Below, piece by piece: positions 1 to 8,380 of a DNA stretch of 64,000 nucleotides. The position numbers and the translations under genes are program-made. The first letter of the stretch is position 1. Every line of letters starts with the position of its first letter. The notes beneath the pieces were generated by a model that was not told the DNA's origin, ran no database searches, and saw nothing but the letters and a program-made list of their open reading frames with translations. Where the stretch lies: the NCBI RefSeq assembly GCF_002917105.1, contig NZ_PQFZ01000025.1, forward strand, positions 1-64,000, read 5' to 3'. This DNA is from Allobosea psychrotolerans (GTDB lineage: Bacteria; Pseudomonadota; Alphaproteobacteria; Rhizobiales; Beijerinckiaceae).

Positions 1-687
1 TTCTCCGGCACGCGCTTCCTGACCTTCCCGCCGCCGTCCTTCTCGCTGCGCTGGTATGAGGAGTATTTCGGCAACCCGGCCTGGATGCAGGCGACCAAGG
101 TGAGCCTGACGATCGCGGCGCTGACGGTCGCACTCGCGACGCCGCTGGGCGTAGCCGCCGCCTATGCCATCAGCAATTCACAAAGCCGGCTGATGCGCTC
201 GCTCCACATGGTGCTGATGCTGCCGTTGATCGTGCCGATCATCATCATCGCGATCGGCATCTTCTTCGTCTATGCGAAGGTCGGCCTGATCGCGACGCTG
301 CCCGGGCTCGTTCTCGCCAATGTCATGCTCGGCCTGCCCTATGTCATCACCTCGGTCGTCGCCGGCCTGCAGAGCTTTGATCCGGCGCAGGAGATGGTGG
401 CGCGCAGCCTCGGCATGAACCGCCTGCGCGCCTTCCTGACGGTGACGCTGCCGCAGATCAAGGCCAGCGTCTTCGCCGGCGGCATCTTCGCCTTCATCTC
501 GGCGATCGATGAGACGATCATCTCGCTCTTCGTCTCGGGCGGGCAGTATCAGACGCTGACGCGGCGGATGTTCACCGCGCTGCGCGACGAGATCGACCCG
601 ACCATCGCCTCGATCTCGACCCTGCTGACGGCCGCCTCCTTCGTGCTCGTCCTGCTGGCGATGAGCGGTCAGAAGAAGGCGGCGTAA
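1..687 (+). CDS. ABC transporter permease, PotC/spermidine-putrescine type (5' end outside window)
   Basis: The reading frame is open from the first base, so the gene starts before the window; an internal Met at 85 is not the true start. The visible 228 residues hold about five hydrophobic segments. The cytoplasmic EAA-type loop (around RSLGMNRLRAFLTVTLPQ) is where the ATPase docks in binding-protein-dependent importers. It most resembles the second permease (PotC/PotI) of polyamine or related small-molecule importers. The ATPase, binding protein and first permease are presumably upstream. The nearby FAD amine oxidoreductase and class III aminotransferase fit amine uptake and catabolism, but the substrate is inferred from context only. 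Confidence 0.85.
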   Translation, partial: FSGTRFLTFPPPSFSLRWYEEYFGNPAWMQATKVSLTIAALTVALATPLGVAAAYAISNSQSRLMRSLHMVLMLPLIVPIIIIAIGIFFVYAKVGLIATLPGLVLANVMLGLPYVITSVVAGLQSFDPAQEMVARSLGMNRLRAFLTVTLPQIKASVFAGGIFAFISAIDETIISLFVSGGQYQTLTRRMFTALRDEIDPTIASISTLLTAASFVLVLLAMSGQKKAA

Positions 688-727
688 CAAGCACGGGACG
701 CTCGACCCATAGAGGCTGTTTCGAAAC

Positions 728-772
728 GCGCTCCGGTGAGTCGGCTGGCGCGGATTTTGAGAACCGGAGCGC
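728..772. repeat. 10-bp inverted repeat between convergent genes
   Basis: GCGCTCCGGT at 728-737 is answered by ACCGGAGCGC at 763-772, a perfect 10-bp inverted repeat with a 25-base loop. It lies between the permease end (687) and the convergent FAD gene end (852). There is no T-tract, so it is either a REP-like element or a weak bidirectional terminator. Confidence 0.45.
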
Positions 773-851
773 AGCGGACTTCTTGTCCGTGAGCACCGGA
801 AGCGCAGAAAGCTGCGTCAGGCGGCCGCCGGAGTAGCGCTTCGGGACAGGC

Positions 852-2129
852 TCAGTGCCGCCAATCCTGATAGCGGTAATAGGCTCCCACGAAGGGCAGG
901 AACCAGGGCGGGCCGAAATGACCAGGCACGGCCGGCCAGTCGAGCCCGGCCAGCGGGTTCGCCTTGGCGTCGCCTCCCATGACGCGCGCCATGATCTGCC
1001 CCATATGCACCGACATCTGCGTGCCATGGCCGCTATAGCCCAGCGCGTAGAACAGGCCGTCGCGCTCGCCGGCGCGCGGCAGGCGGTCCGAGGTCATGTC
1101 GACCAGCCCGCCCCAGCAATAATCGATGCGCGTGCCGGCGAGCTGCGGGAAAAGCTCCAGCATCCGCGCCTGCAGGATCGCGCCGCTCTTGGCATCCGAT
1201 TTCGGGCTCGACAGCGCAAAGCGCGCCCGCCCGCCGAAGATCAACCGGTTGTCGGGCGTCAGGCGGAAATAGTTGCCGATATTCTTGGTCGTCGTCGCAG
1301 TGCGCCGCGTCGGCATGATCGAGGCTGCGAGATTGTCCGAGAGCGGCTCGGTCGCGATGATGAAGCTGCCAACCGGAACGATGCGCCGCCGCAGCCAGGC
1401 GAAAGGGCCCTCGCGGGAGGCGCCGGTCGCCAGCAGGACCTGCCCGGCCTCGATCTCGCCGCGCGTCGTCACGACCCGATGCGCGCTGCCGTTCAAGCGG
1501 TGAAGGCCGGTGACGCGGGCATTCTCGAAGATGGCGGCGCCGCGCCGCGCCGCCGCATTCGCAAGGCCCGCACCGAAGCGGCCCATATGCATATGGGCGC
1601 CGCGCGGGAAGACGAGGCCGCCATGGAAGCCATCCGAGCCGATCTCGGTCCTGGTCTCTTCCGGCCGCACGATGACGAGATCGGGTTCGACCGTACGCTG
1701 CAGCAATTCGGCGCTTTTTTCGAGCTTGGCGAAATGCTCGGGCTTGGCGGCAAGCTTGATCTTGCCGGTGCGGCGGAAATCGCAAGCGATCGCCTCCTCC
1801 GCGACCAGCGCCTCGACCTGATCGACGGCGGTGTCGAAGGCGCGGTAGAGCGCGCTCGCACGTTCAAGCCCGAGGCTCGCGGCCAGGCCTGCAAGGTCAT
1901 GCGCCGTACCGTTATTGCAATGCCCGCCATTGCGGCCCGACGCCTCGCCGATGACGCGGCCTGCTTCCAAGACAGCTACGTTCGCGCCGGATTTCGCCAG
2001 CGCCAGCGCCGCCGACAGGCCGGTGAAGCCGCCGCCGACGATGGCGACATCGACCTTGCCGGCGAGCGGTCCAGCCGTATCCGCCTCGAAACGCGGCGCC
2101 GAATCGAGCCAATAGGGTTCCAGTTTCAT
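852..2129 (-). CDS. FAD-dependent amine/D-amino acid oxidoreductase (DadA/PuuB family)
   Basis: A 425-residue protein of the DAO superfamily. The dinucleotide-binding motif VAIVGGGFTGLSAA sits at about residues 28-41, and a C-terminal GYSGHGTQMSVHMG stretch is typical of gamma-glutamylputrescine oxidase/DadA-like enzymes. Such enzymes oxidise a primary or secondary amine to an imine, which hydrolyses to an aldehyde or oxoacid. I chose the ATG at 2129 because family alignment begins with the KLEPYW-type N-terminus; the frame is open 20 codons further upstream, but that stretch looks non-coding. It is convergent with the PotC-like permease and divergent from the GNAT gene at 2338. A role in polyamine or omega-amino acid oxidation is an inference from neighbours. 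Confidence 0.85.
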   Translation of the reverse strand: MKLEPYWLDSAPRFEADTAGPLAGKVDVAIVGGGFTGLSAALALAKSGANVAVLEAGRVIGEASGRNGGHCNNGTAHDLAGLAASLGLERASALYRAFDTAVDQVEALVAEEAIACDFRRTGKIKLAAKPEHFAKLEKSAELLQRTVEPDLVIVRPEETRTEIGSDGFHGGLVFPRGAHMHMGRFGAGLANAAARRGAAIFENARVTGLHRLNGSAHRVVTTRGEIEAGQVLLATGASREGPFAWLRRRIVPVGSFIIATEPLSDNLAASIMPTRRTATTTKNIGNYFRLTPDNRLIFGGRARFALSSPKSDAKSGAILQARMLELFPQLAGTRIDYCWGGLVDMTSDRLPRAGERDGLFYALGYSGHGTQMSVHMGQIMARVMGGDAKANPLAGLDWPAVPGHFGPPWFLPFVGAYYRYQDWRH

Positions 2130-2337
2130 GAGCATACGGGTCCGCGCGTCGGCATGAGCTATCAGGGTCCGTGAGGCGTATCGAGCCAATTCAGGGCAAA
2201 TGTCGACCCTGGATCAGATCCAGCCCCGCCACCTCAGCTTGCACCAAGTTAAGCCTCTGTATTGTATGAATTTTACTATTCTCGAATGCTTCGGACGGAC
2301 CTATACTTGCGTTCCATTTCGCACGAGGCCCGCAGCG

Positions 2338-3213
2338 GTGGTTTACAGAACGGCCAAGCGCAAGCTCGACTACGACATCGATATCCGGGTGATGACCGAG
2401 GCCGATCTGGTGCAGGCGCATCAGCTTTCGATCGGCGTCGGCTGGCCGCACCGCCCCGAGGATTGGCGGCTGGTGCTGGAGGTCGGGCACGGCTTCGTCG
2501 CCTGCGACGCGATCGGGCGCGCGCTCGGCTCGGCGATGTGGTGGCCCTTCGGCGAGCATTTCGCCACCTGCGGCATGGTCATCACCTCGCCCAGGCTGCA
2601 GGCGCAAGGCGCCGGGCGGCGCCTGATGGACACGATCTTCGAACAGTCCGGCGCGCGTGATCTGCGCCTCAATTCGACGAAGGCCGGCTATCGGCTCTAT
2701 CGCTCGCTCGGCTTCGAACCGGTCGGGCGCATCTTCCAGCATCAGGGTCGAGCCCAGCTTTCAGAGCCCCCGACCGGGGACGAGATTGCCGTGCGCAGCG
2801 TCGTCGCAGATGACCGCGAAGCCATAACCCGCCTCGACGGCATGGCCTATGGCGCGGATCGGGCGCGGGTGATCGCGGCCTTGATGACGCAGTCGGCCGG
2901 GACGATCGTCGAGCGCAATGGCGAAGCGGTCGGCTTCGCGCTGTGCCGGCGCTTCGGCCGCGGCCATGTCGTGGGGCCGATCGTCGCCGAGGATGACGCG
3001 ATGGCGATCGCGCTGACGAGGCCGCATGTGGCCGCGCATGAAGGTGCCTTCCTGCGCGTCGACACGGCCCAGGAGCAAGGCCTGTTCGGCGGCTTCCTCG
3101 AAGCCTGCGGCATGACGATCTTCGACAGCGTGACGACGATGATTCGGGGCCGCAGTCACGGTGCGCAGGGCGCCGCGCGCACCTTCGGACTGGTCAACCA
3201 GGCCTTGGGTTGA
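2338..3213 (+). CDS. Double-GNAT N-acetyltransferase (paralogue of 6643-7503)
   Basis: About 291 residues with two GNAT-like halves. The N-terminal half carries acetyl-CoA-binding loop features (QAQGAGRRLMDTIFEQ). The C-terminal half resembles the second domain found in YitH-like acetyltransferases. I chose GTG 2338 because a GAGG lies about 10 bases upstream and the length then matches the paralogue at 6643-7503 (286 residues); the in-frame ATG codons at 2200 and 2266 lie in A+T-richer, promoter-like sequence. The two paralogues share VGWPHRxEDW and GRGHVxGP motifs. The substrate is unknown, though the surrounding amine genes make a small amine plausible. Confidence 0.8.
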   Translation: MVYRTAKRKLDYDIDIRVMTEADLVQAHQLSIGVGWPHRPEDWRLVLEVGHGFVACDAIGRALGSAMWWPFGEHFATCGMVITSPRLQAQGAGRRLMDTIFEQSGARDLRLNSTKAGYRLYRSLGFEPVGRIFQHQGRAQLSEPPTGDEIAVRSVVADDREAITRLDGMAYGADRARVIAALMTQSAGTIVERNGEAVGFALCRRFGRGHVVGPIVAEDDAMAIALTRPHVAAHEGAFLRVDTAQEQGLFGGFLEACGMTIFDSVTTMIRGRSHGAQGAARTFGLVNQALG

Positions 3214-3340
3214 CCTCGCGAGGCGGTCAGAGCATCGCGCGAAAAAATGGCTCCCTGTTTTCTTGCAGGAGCAGTGCTCTCAACTCTTGGAATCGGTCAC
3301 GTTTTTCGCATCGGGGCCGAACCATCCGCATGCGACGTGA

Positions 3341-3829
3341 TCAGATCTCGAACAGCACCGGCAGCGGATAACCCGATTTCTGGATCGGCGTCTTGATGAC
3401 GATGTAGCTGAAATATTTCGAGATGCCGAGATTACGTTCGAGCAGCGTCTCGATCAGTGACTGGTAGTGTGTCAGCCCGCGCGTCACGAACTTGACCAGA
3501 TAGTCGTAGCCGCCGCTGACCAGATGGCATTCCACCACCTCGTCGACCCGCCGCAGCGCGGTCTCGAAGCGGATGAAATACTCCTTGGTATGGTCGGCCA
3601 GCGTGATCTCGGTGAAGACCGTGATGGTCTCGCCGAGTTTCTGCAGGTTGATCGTCGCGCCATAGCCGGAAATGAAACCCGCCTGCTCCAGCCGCTTCAC
3701 CCGCAACAGGCAGGGGCTTGGCGACAAGCCCACAGCATCGGCCAGGGTGACGTTGGTCATCCGGCCATTGTTCTGGAGTTCGACCAGAATCTTCATGTCG
3801 ATGCGGTCGAGCCGCACGCCCGGTGTCAC
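3341..3829 (-). CDS. Lrp/AsnC-family transcriptional regulator
   Basis: A 162-residue protein with the standard Lrp layout: an N-terminal winged helix-turn-helix (about residues 6-60, including LADAVGLSPSPCLLRVKRLEQAGFI-like sequence) and a C-terminal RAM ligand-binding domain (about 70-150). The start is a GTG with GAGG about 10 bases upstream. It lies downstream of the aminotransferase gene on the same strand, separated by 116 bases. Lrp-type proteins commonly control the adjacent amino acid or amine catabolic gene in response to an amino acid, so it probably regulates the aminotransferase; this is inference. Downstream, 3214-3340 holds only intergenic, repeat-like sequence. Confidence 0.9.
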   Translation of the reverse strand: MTPGVRLDRIDMKILVELQNNGRMTNVTLADAVGLSPSPCLLRVKRLEQAGFISGYGATINLQKLGETITVFTEITLADHTKEYFIRFETALRRVDEVVECHLVSGGYDYLVKFVTRGLTHYQSLIETLLERNLGISKYFSYIVIKTPIQKSGYPLPVLFEI

Positions 3830-3945
3830 GACGAAAGCCTCACCATCACGCTCCTCAAGCCGGACGGTCTCGTCTCGCCGGCCGGGAGAGCGTAGACGGT
3901 TCGGCTGGCCTCGGCAAAGCGAGGATCATGCCGGCATCGCCGCAC

Positions 3946-5331
3946 TCAGCGCAGCTCCGCCTTGACCTCTGGAATGGCGAGCATGTCGTCGAGCGTCTGG
4001 CGCAGGCGCGTGACGATCAGGTCGATCTCGCTCTCGCTGCAGCATAGCGGCGGAGCGAGCCCGATGATGTCGTCGCCGAAGGCCCGAAAGATCACGCCAT
4101 TGGCGTAACCACGCGCAAAGAGATGCTCCGGCAGCCTGGCCGCGCGGGAGAATTTCTCCTTGCTCGCCTTGTCTGCAACGAGCTCGATACCGGCGAGCAG
4201 GCCGCGCGCCCGGACCTCGCCGACGAGGGGATGGTCGGCGAGCGTCGCCAGCTTCTTTTCGAAATAAGCGCCGACGCGCTGGCCATTGGCGAGGATGCCG
4301 CCCTCGTCATAGAGCCGCAGCACCTCAAGCGCGACGGCGGCCGAAACGGGATGCCCGGAATAGGTCTGGCCATGGCCGACCGGCCCACCGTCCGGAGCAT
4401 TATCCTTGATGCCGTTGTAAACCTTTTCGCCGATCGCGAGCGCACCCAGCGGCGCATAGCCCGAGGTCAAGCCCTTGGCCATCGTCATCATGTCCGGCAC
4501 CACACCCTCGCCCTCGCAGGCGAACATCGGACCGGTGCGGCCAAAACCGGTGATGACCTCGTCGGCCAGGAAAAGGATGTCGAGTTCGGCCGCGGTGTCG
4601 CGCATCGCCTTGAGCCAACCCTTCGGCGGCACGATGACGCCGCCGGAGCCTACGACCGGCTCGCAGAAGAAGGCCGCGACATTGTCTGCTCCGAGCTCCT
4701 CGACCTTGGCGCGAAGCGAAGCGACGCTGGCTGCGATCACCGCCGCATCGTCGGAACCGGTCGGGTTGCGATAGGAATAAGGAGCGGCAACGTAGTGCCG
4801 GACATGGGCCGGGAAGTCGAAATTCGCATGGAAGGCCGGTAGTGCGGTGACGCCGGCGCCCGTCGAACTCGAGCCGTGATAGCCGCGTTCCAGCGAGAGG
4901 ATCGCCTTTTTCGTCGGCCGGCCGGTGACATTATAGTAGAATTGAATGAGACGCAGCGCGGCATCGATCGCGTCCGACCCGCCAAGCGAGAAATAGATGT
5001 GGTTGAGGTCGCCGGGCGTGATCTCGGCGAGCTTCGCCGCGAGCAGGATCGTCGGCTCGCTGCCGAAGCTGAAATAGCCGGTCGCATAAGGCAGTTCACG
5101 CATCTGCGCCGCGGCTGCCTCGACGATGCTCTCATGCCCATAGCCGACATTGACGCACCAGAGGCCGGCGAAGCCGTCGATCAATTCATGCCCGTCCGCA
5201 TCGGTGATGAAGGCGCCCTTCGCCGACTTCATGATGGTGACGCCGCGCTTCTCATGACCGGCCCAGTTCGCCACCGGGTGGACCCAATGCATGCGGTCGA
5301 GAGCTTCGAGCGAATTGACGGTCATGGACAT
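3946..5331 (-). CDS. Class III PLP-dependent aminotransferase (omega-amino acid/diamine type)
   Basis: A full-length 461-residue class III aminotransferase. The PLP-binding lysine is in TMAKGLTSGYAPLGA. The LADEVITGFGRTG stretch carries the cofactor-contacting Asp, and YHGSSSTGAG is the phosphate/substrate loop. The family moves an amino group from an omega-amino acid, diamine or amine (putrescine, beta-alanine, GABA analogues) to pyruvate or 2-oxoglutarate. The SpuC/pyruvate-transaminase-like N-terminus (HWVHPVANW) favours pyruvate as acceptor, but I cannot separate the subfamilies by eye. It is flanked by an Lrp regulator and an AraC regulator on the same strand, and sits near a PotC-like permease and an FAD amine oxidase, consistent with polyamine use. 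Confidence 0.9.
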   Translation of the reverse strand: MSMTVNSLEALDRMHWVHPVANWAGHEKRGVTIMKSAKGAFITDADGHELIDGFAGLWCVNVGYGHESIVEAAAAQMRELPYATGYFSFGSEPTILLAAKLAEITPGDLNHIYFSLGGSDAIDAALRLIQFYYNVTGRPTKKAILSLERGYHGSSSTGAGVTALPAFHANFDFPAHVRHYVAAPYSYRNPTGSDDAAVIAASVASLRAKVEELGADNVAAFFCEPVVGSGGVIVPPKGWLKAMRDTAAELDILFLADEVITGFGRTGPMFACEGEGVVPDMMTMAKGLTSGYAPLGALAIGEKVYNGIKDNAPDGGPVGHGQTYSGHPVSAAVALEVLRLYDEGGILANGQRVGAYFEKKLATLADHPLVGEVRARGLLAGIELVADKASKEKFSRAARLPEHLFARGYANGVIFRAFGDDIIGLAPPLCCSESEIDLIVTRLRQTLDDMLAIPEVKAELR

Positions 5332-5376
5332 AGGCCTTGGTGAGTGGATGCTCTGGAGATGGAAAGATCGGGCGCG

Positions 5377-5814
5377 TCAGACCGCGACGGCCTGGATGTA
5401 GCCGGCGCGGGCCGCCCGAGGCCTCTCGGGCTGCGCCAGATCACGCAGATAGCGTCCGGGCGTCACGCCACAGATGCTCTTGAAATGGCGCGAGAGATGG
5501 CTCTGGTCGAAGAAGCCGGCCTCGGACGCGGCCTGCGCCATCGGCACGCCCTCGCGCAGCAGCGCCTTGGCATGGCGAATGCGCCGGTGACAGATGAAGC
5601 GATGCGGCGTCAGGCCGACCTGCCGGCGAAACACCGTGACGAAGCGACAGACGCTCAGGCCTGCGAGAACGGCGAGGTCCTCGAGATAGACGCTGTCGGT
5701 GAAATGCCGCTCGATATGGACAAGCGCACGCTGGATTCCGGGATTGATCCCGGGCGGGAGCTTCTCGCCGAAATCAAGAACGGGCTCTTGCATGGACCAG
5801 CTTTCCTCGCTCAT
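5377..5814 (-). CDS. Short AraC-family regulator (DNA-binding domain only)
   Basis: A 145-residue protein made almost entirely of the AraC/XylS two-helix-turn-helix domain (about residues 25-130). The second helix-turn-helix is visible in ASEAGFFDQSHLSRHFKS, followed by the family GVTPGRYL end. It lacks the usual N-terminal sensor domain, so it is either a MarA/SoxS-like stand-alone activator or a C-terminal remnant of a longer protein. The gene ends 45 bases before the aminotransferase start on the same strand, so the two may be co-transcribed. A second possible ATG is at 5793. Confidence 0.8.
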   Translation of the reverse strand: MSEESWSMQEPVLDFGEKLPPGINPGIQRALVHIERHFTDSVYLEDLAVLAGLSVCRFVTVFRRQVGLTPHRFICHRRIRHAKALLREGVPMAQAASEAGFFDQSHLSRHFKSICGVTPGRYLRDLAQPERPRAARAGYIQAVAV

Positions 5815-5941
5815 GGCGCTGACGCCGCTTCATCACAAGGCTAGAGGCAAGCCGCCATGCTGTCGGCACGGTGTGACAGGCTGCGGCGATATCCCCTGCG
5901 CTATTGGCTCGCGGCGACAGCAGATCGTGCTGCGAGCACTC

Positions 5942-6624
5942 TCAATCGCACGATGGGCAATCGGCTGAGCCGAGCAGCGGTTCCCCGGCGCGATAGCGCC
6001 GCAAGGCGCGGACCACGATGTTGCCAGCTAGATCATGCCGACGATATGGCTGGTGATCAGCACGCGGGGATCGGTCCAGAGCGCATGGCCCTTTGGAAGC
6101 TGTGCCTCGGAGGAGACATCGAGCACAGCGGCTGAAACCTGGCCGTCGTCGAGCGCGGCGAGCAGCGCATCCTGATCGAGATGATCGCGGCCACCCGCGC
6201 TCAGCAGCTTTGCGCCGCGCGGCAGCTTCGCGAAAAGCGTGGCATCGAGCCCGATCCGCGCCTCTCCGGCCGGCGGCGGCAGGCACACCAGGATCTCGCT
6301 GCGGGCGAGGAATTCCGCCATCTCGTCGGGACCGGCAGAACAGGCGATGCCGTCGATCTCGTACCGCGAGCCGCTCCAGCCCGCGACCTGGAAGCCAAAG
6401 CCCGCGAGCTTTTGGCTAGCGGCCTGGCCAAGCACACCCAACCCGAGAACGCCGACATGACAGCTCGAAGCCGGCAGGATCCGCATCTGCTGCCAGCCCT
6501 GGCTTCGCTGCATGGCGATATAGGGCACAAGGTCGCGATGCAGCGCCAGCACCGACATGGTGACATATTCCACCATGCCATCGACGATGTCCGGCTGGTC
6601 GGATTTGGAGAGAAGCGCCATCAT
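5942..6624 (-). pseudogene. Decayed GhrA-like 2-hydroxyacid dehydrogenase
   Basis: The frame 6624-6028 encodes 198 residues matching the middle of glyoxylate/hydroxypyruvate reductase A: an MVEYVT motif, the NAD-binding HVGVLGLGVLGQAA and a near-C-terminal LITSHIVGM. Family members are about 310 residues, so about 100 N-terminal residues are missing; the space upstream is occupied by the GNAT gene at 6643. The frame ends right after the VGM motif, but the expected C-terminal tail (RRYRAGEPLLG) appears in a shifted frame at about 5942-6025. The family's catalytic His region is altered by this break. Loss of both ends' continuity argues for a pseudogene rather than a short enzyme. Strain-specific sequencing error at the frameshift cannot be excluded. 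Confidence 0.7.
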
Positions 6625-6642
6625 ATCCGCCTGTGCCGCGAT

Positions 6643-7503
6643 TCAGCCGAGTGCCTGGTTGATCACCGCGTAGAGCCGCGCGGGCCCTGATGGAACCGGT
6701 TTTTCGCCGCGCACCATCCCGGTCACAGGGCCTGCAGGTTTCAGGCCGTTCCGCGTCAGCCAATCCTCCAGCCCGGTTTCCGCGGGAACATCGATCCGCA
6801 GGAACTGACCGCGTCGTTCATGGAGCCAATGCGCGATCAGGGTTTGCGCATCGCCGCCATTGGCGGCGACCACCGGGCCGATGACATGCCCCCGGCCGAA
6901 ACGGCGCAGGATACTGAAGCCGACAGGTTCGCCATCCCGCTCCAGCACGATGCATTCGCCGCAAGCAAGGAGCACCTCGAGCGCCGGCTTGCGCGGCAGC
7001 CCAGTCGCCTGCGCATCGAGGCGCTCCAGCACCGGCAGATCGCCGGGGCCGCCAAGCCGGAGTGTCTCGCCAGGCTGCAGCACCGGCGCGACGTCAGCGA
7101 GCGATTCGCCATGATGCTGATGCACGCTGCCCCAGGGCACGAAGCCGTTCCTGGCATAGAGCGGTTCGCCCGCCACCGTGGCGTTGAGCAGCTGCGAGCG
7201 CCCCTGCGTCTGTTCGAGCAGCGCGCGCATCAGGCGCTTGCCGATGCCGCCGCCCTGATGCGCGGGCGAGACGATGATCGAGCCGAGCGTGGCATGGGTT
7301 TCGCCATAGGGCCACCACAGCGCCGACGCCACGATCTCCTCGCCCAGGGTCGCGACGACGCCATGGCCGAGATCGATCAACATCTCCCAGTCCTCGGCGC
7401 GATGCGGCCAGCCGACGGCGCGCGACAGCGCCTGACAAGCGGCAGCATCGGCCAGTGCAACCTTGCGCAGGATCAGGGCCTCTTGAGGAACAGTGTCGGA
7501 CAT
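6643..7503 (-). CDS. Double-GNAT N-acetyltransferase (paralogue of 2338-3213)
   Basis: A 286-residue acetyltransferase starting at the ATG at 7503 (MSDTVPQ). The open frame extends further upstream to 7815, but that sequence overlaps the cupin gene in another frame. The N-terminal GNAT half has the acetyl-CoA loop HQGGGIGKRLMRALLE; a second diverged GNAT-like half follows. It shares motifs with the protein at 2338 (VGWPHRxEDW, RRFGRGHVIGPV, similar INQALG-type end), so the two are paralogues. It lies 41 bases after the cupin gene on the same strand and just before the ghrA-like pseudogene, suggesting one transcription unit. Confidence 0.85.
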   Translation of the reverse strand: MSDTVPQEALILRKVALADAAACQALSRAVGWPHRAEDWEMLIDLGHGVVATLGEEIVASALWWPYGETHATLGSIIVSPAHQGGGIGKRLMRALLEQTQGRSQLLNATVAGEPLYARNGFVPWGSVHQHHGESLADVAPVLQPGETLRLGGPGDLPVLERLDAQATGLPRKPALEVLLACGECIVLERDGEPVGFSILRRFGRGHVIGPVVAANGGDAQTLIAHWLHERRGQFLRIDVPAETGLEDWLTRNGLKPAGPVTGMVRGEKPVPSGPARLYAVINQALG

Positions 7504-7544
7504 GACGGACTCCAGGGTCGGGACCGCGGCGCGAGCGCTGACGC

Positions 7545-8267
7545 TCAGCCGGCGACCTCCTGCACGACATAGAACTTGGCGACGTGAACGCTGCTGTCCC
7601 AGGCGCAGGGCGCGCCATGGGCGACGAAGACGCTGTCGCCTTGATCGACGCGCGTGATCGTTCCATCCGGCCCGGTCAGATCGATGCTGCCGGTCACCAC
7701 ATGCATCAGTTCGTTGAGGCGGTGCGGGCGCAAAATCCGGCGATAGGGCGTCGAATCCCAAGTGCCGGCCCGGAAGCGCGTGGCCTCGTCGGTGAAGGCG
7801 TTGAAGCTGCGGCATTGCGGCGTCGGTCCGACCAGCGCCTCGGCAGGCGGCGCAGCGGAGGGCGAAAGCGGCGCCTCAGCCAAAATCTCCTGGAGACCCG
7901 GCGCAGCCGAACCCGCTCCGGTCGCGGCGCAGAAGACGAGGCGCGTGCCAGGTTCCGCCTCGGCCTTCACCACCGTTCCGCGCGCGATCACCGCGCCACG
8001 GCCGGGCGAAAGCTCCAGGGCGACCTTGCCGGGCTCGGCAAGACGCAGATGGCCGGCGACGACCACGACGAATTCGGTATGCGGAAACGCCCCGCTCTCA
8101 TAGGTACCCGCCAGATTCACCCGGCCCGCAGACATGGCGTCGGGCCCCGTCCAGGCGATGTCGCGCCCGGCGCCGAAGGGGTCGTTCTCGCCCAGCGCGG
8201 CCGACCGGAAGGGCGTGGCGAGCGGCGCATCGCCAGCCCGGTTGAGAAGAAGGATTCCTGAGGACAT
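7545..8267 (-). CDS. Two-domain cupin protein
   Basis: About 240 residues with two cupin folds: the first around residues 50-110 (SGAFPHTEFVVVVAGHLRLAE, SPGRGAVIARGT) and the second around 180-235 (RILRPHRLNELMHVVTGSID, VDQGDSVFVAHGAPC). Both resemble the DUF861/cupin_3 type. The second domain keeps more of the metal-binding-type residues (His and Glu in PHRLNELMHV). Cupins of this kind next to FAD amine oxidases and GNAT genes are common in alphaproteobacteria, but the reaction is unknown; a binding or sensing role is possible. The ATG at 8267 was preferred to a start at 8285. The 95-base gap to the SIS operon (8286-8380) shows nothing clear. Confidence 0.75.
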   Translation of the reverse strand: MSSGILLLNRAGDAPLATPFRSAALGENDPFGAGRDIAWTGPDAMSAGRVNLAGTYESGAFPHTEFVVVVAGHLRLAEPGKVALELSPGRGAVIARGTVVKAEAEPGTRLVFCAATGAGSAAPGLQEILAEAPLSPSAAPPAEALVGPTPQCRSFNAFTDEATRFRAGTWDSTPYRRILRPHRLNELMHVVTGSIDLTGPDGTITRVDQGDSVFVAHGAPCAWDSSVHVAKFYVVQEVAG

Positions 8268-8380
8268 CAGCCGCTGTTCCATCATTCGAGATGGTCCCGA
8301 GCTAACGCGAATGACCCGGCCGTGATTGGACGGTTTTGTCGGCGCGCACCGGAAGCCGTCCCTTGTCCGACCGATCCGGC

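Noticed and set aside
3214..3340. Possible terminator or repeat around GAGCATCGCGCGAAAAA and TTTTTCGCATC
   Set aside because: The arms are imperfect and broken by other sequence; I could not define a stable hairpin by eye.
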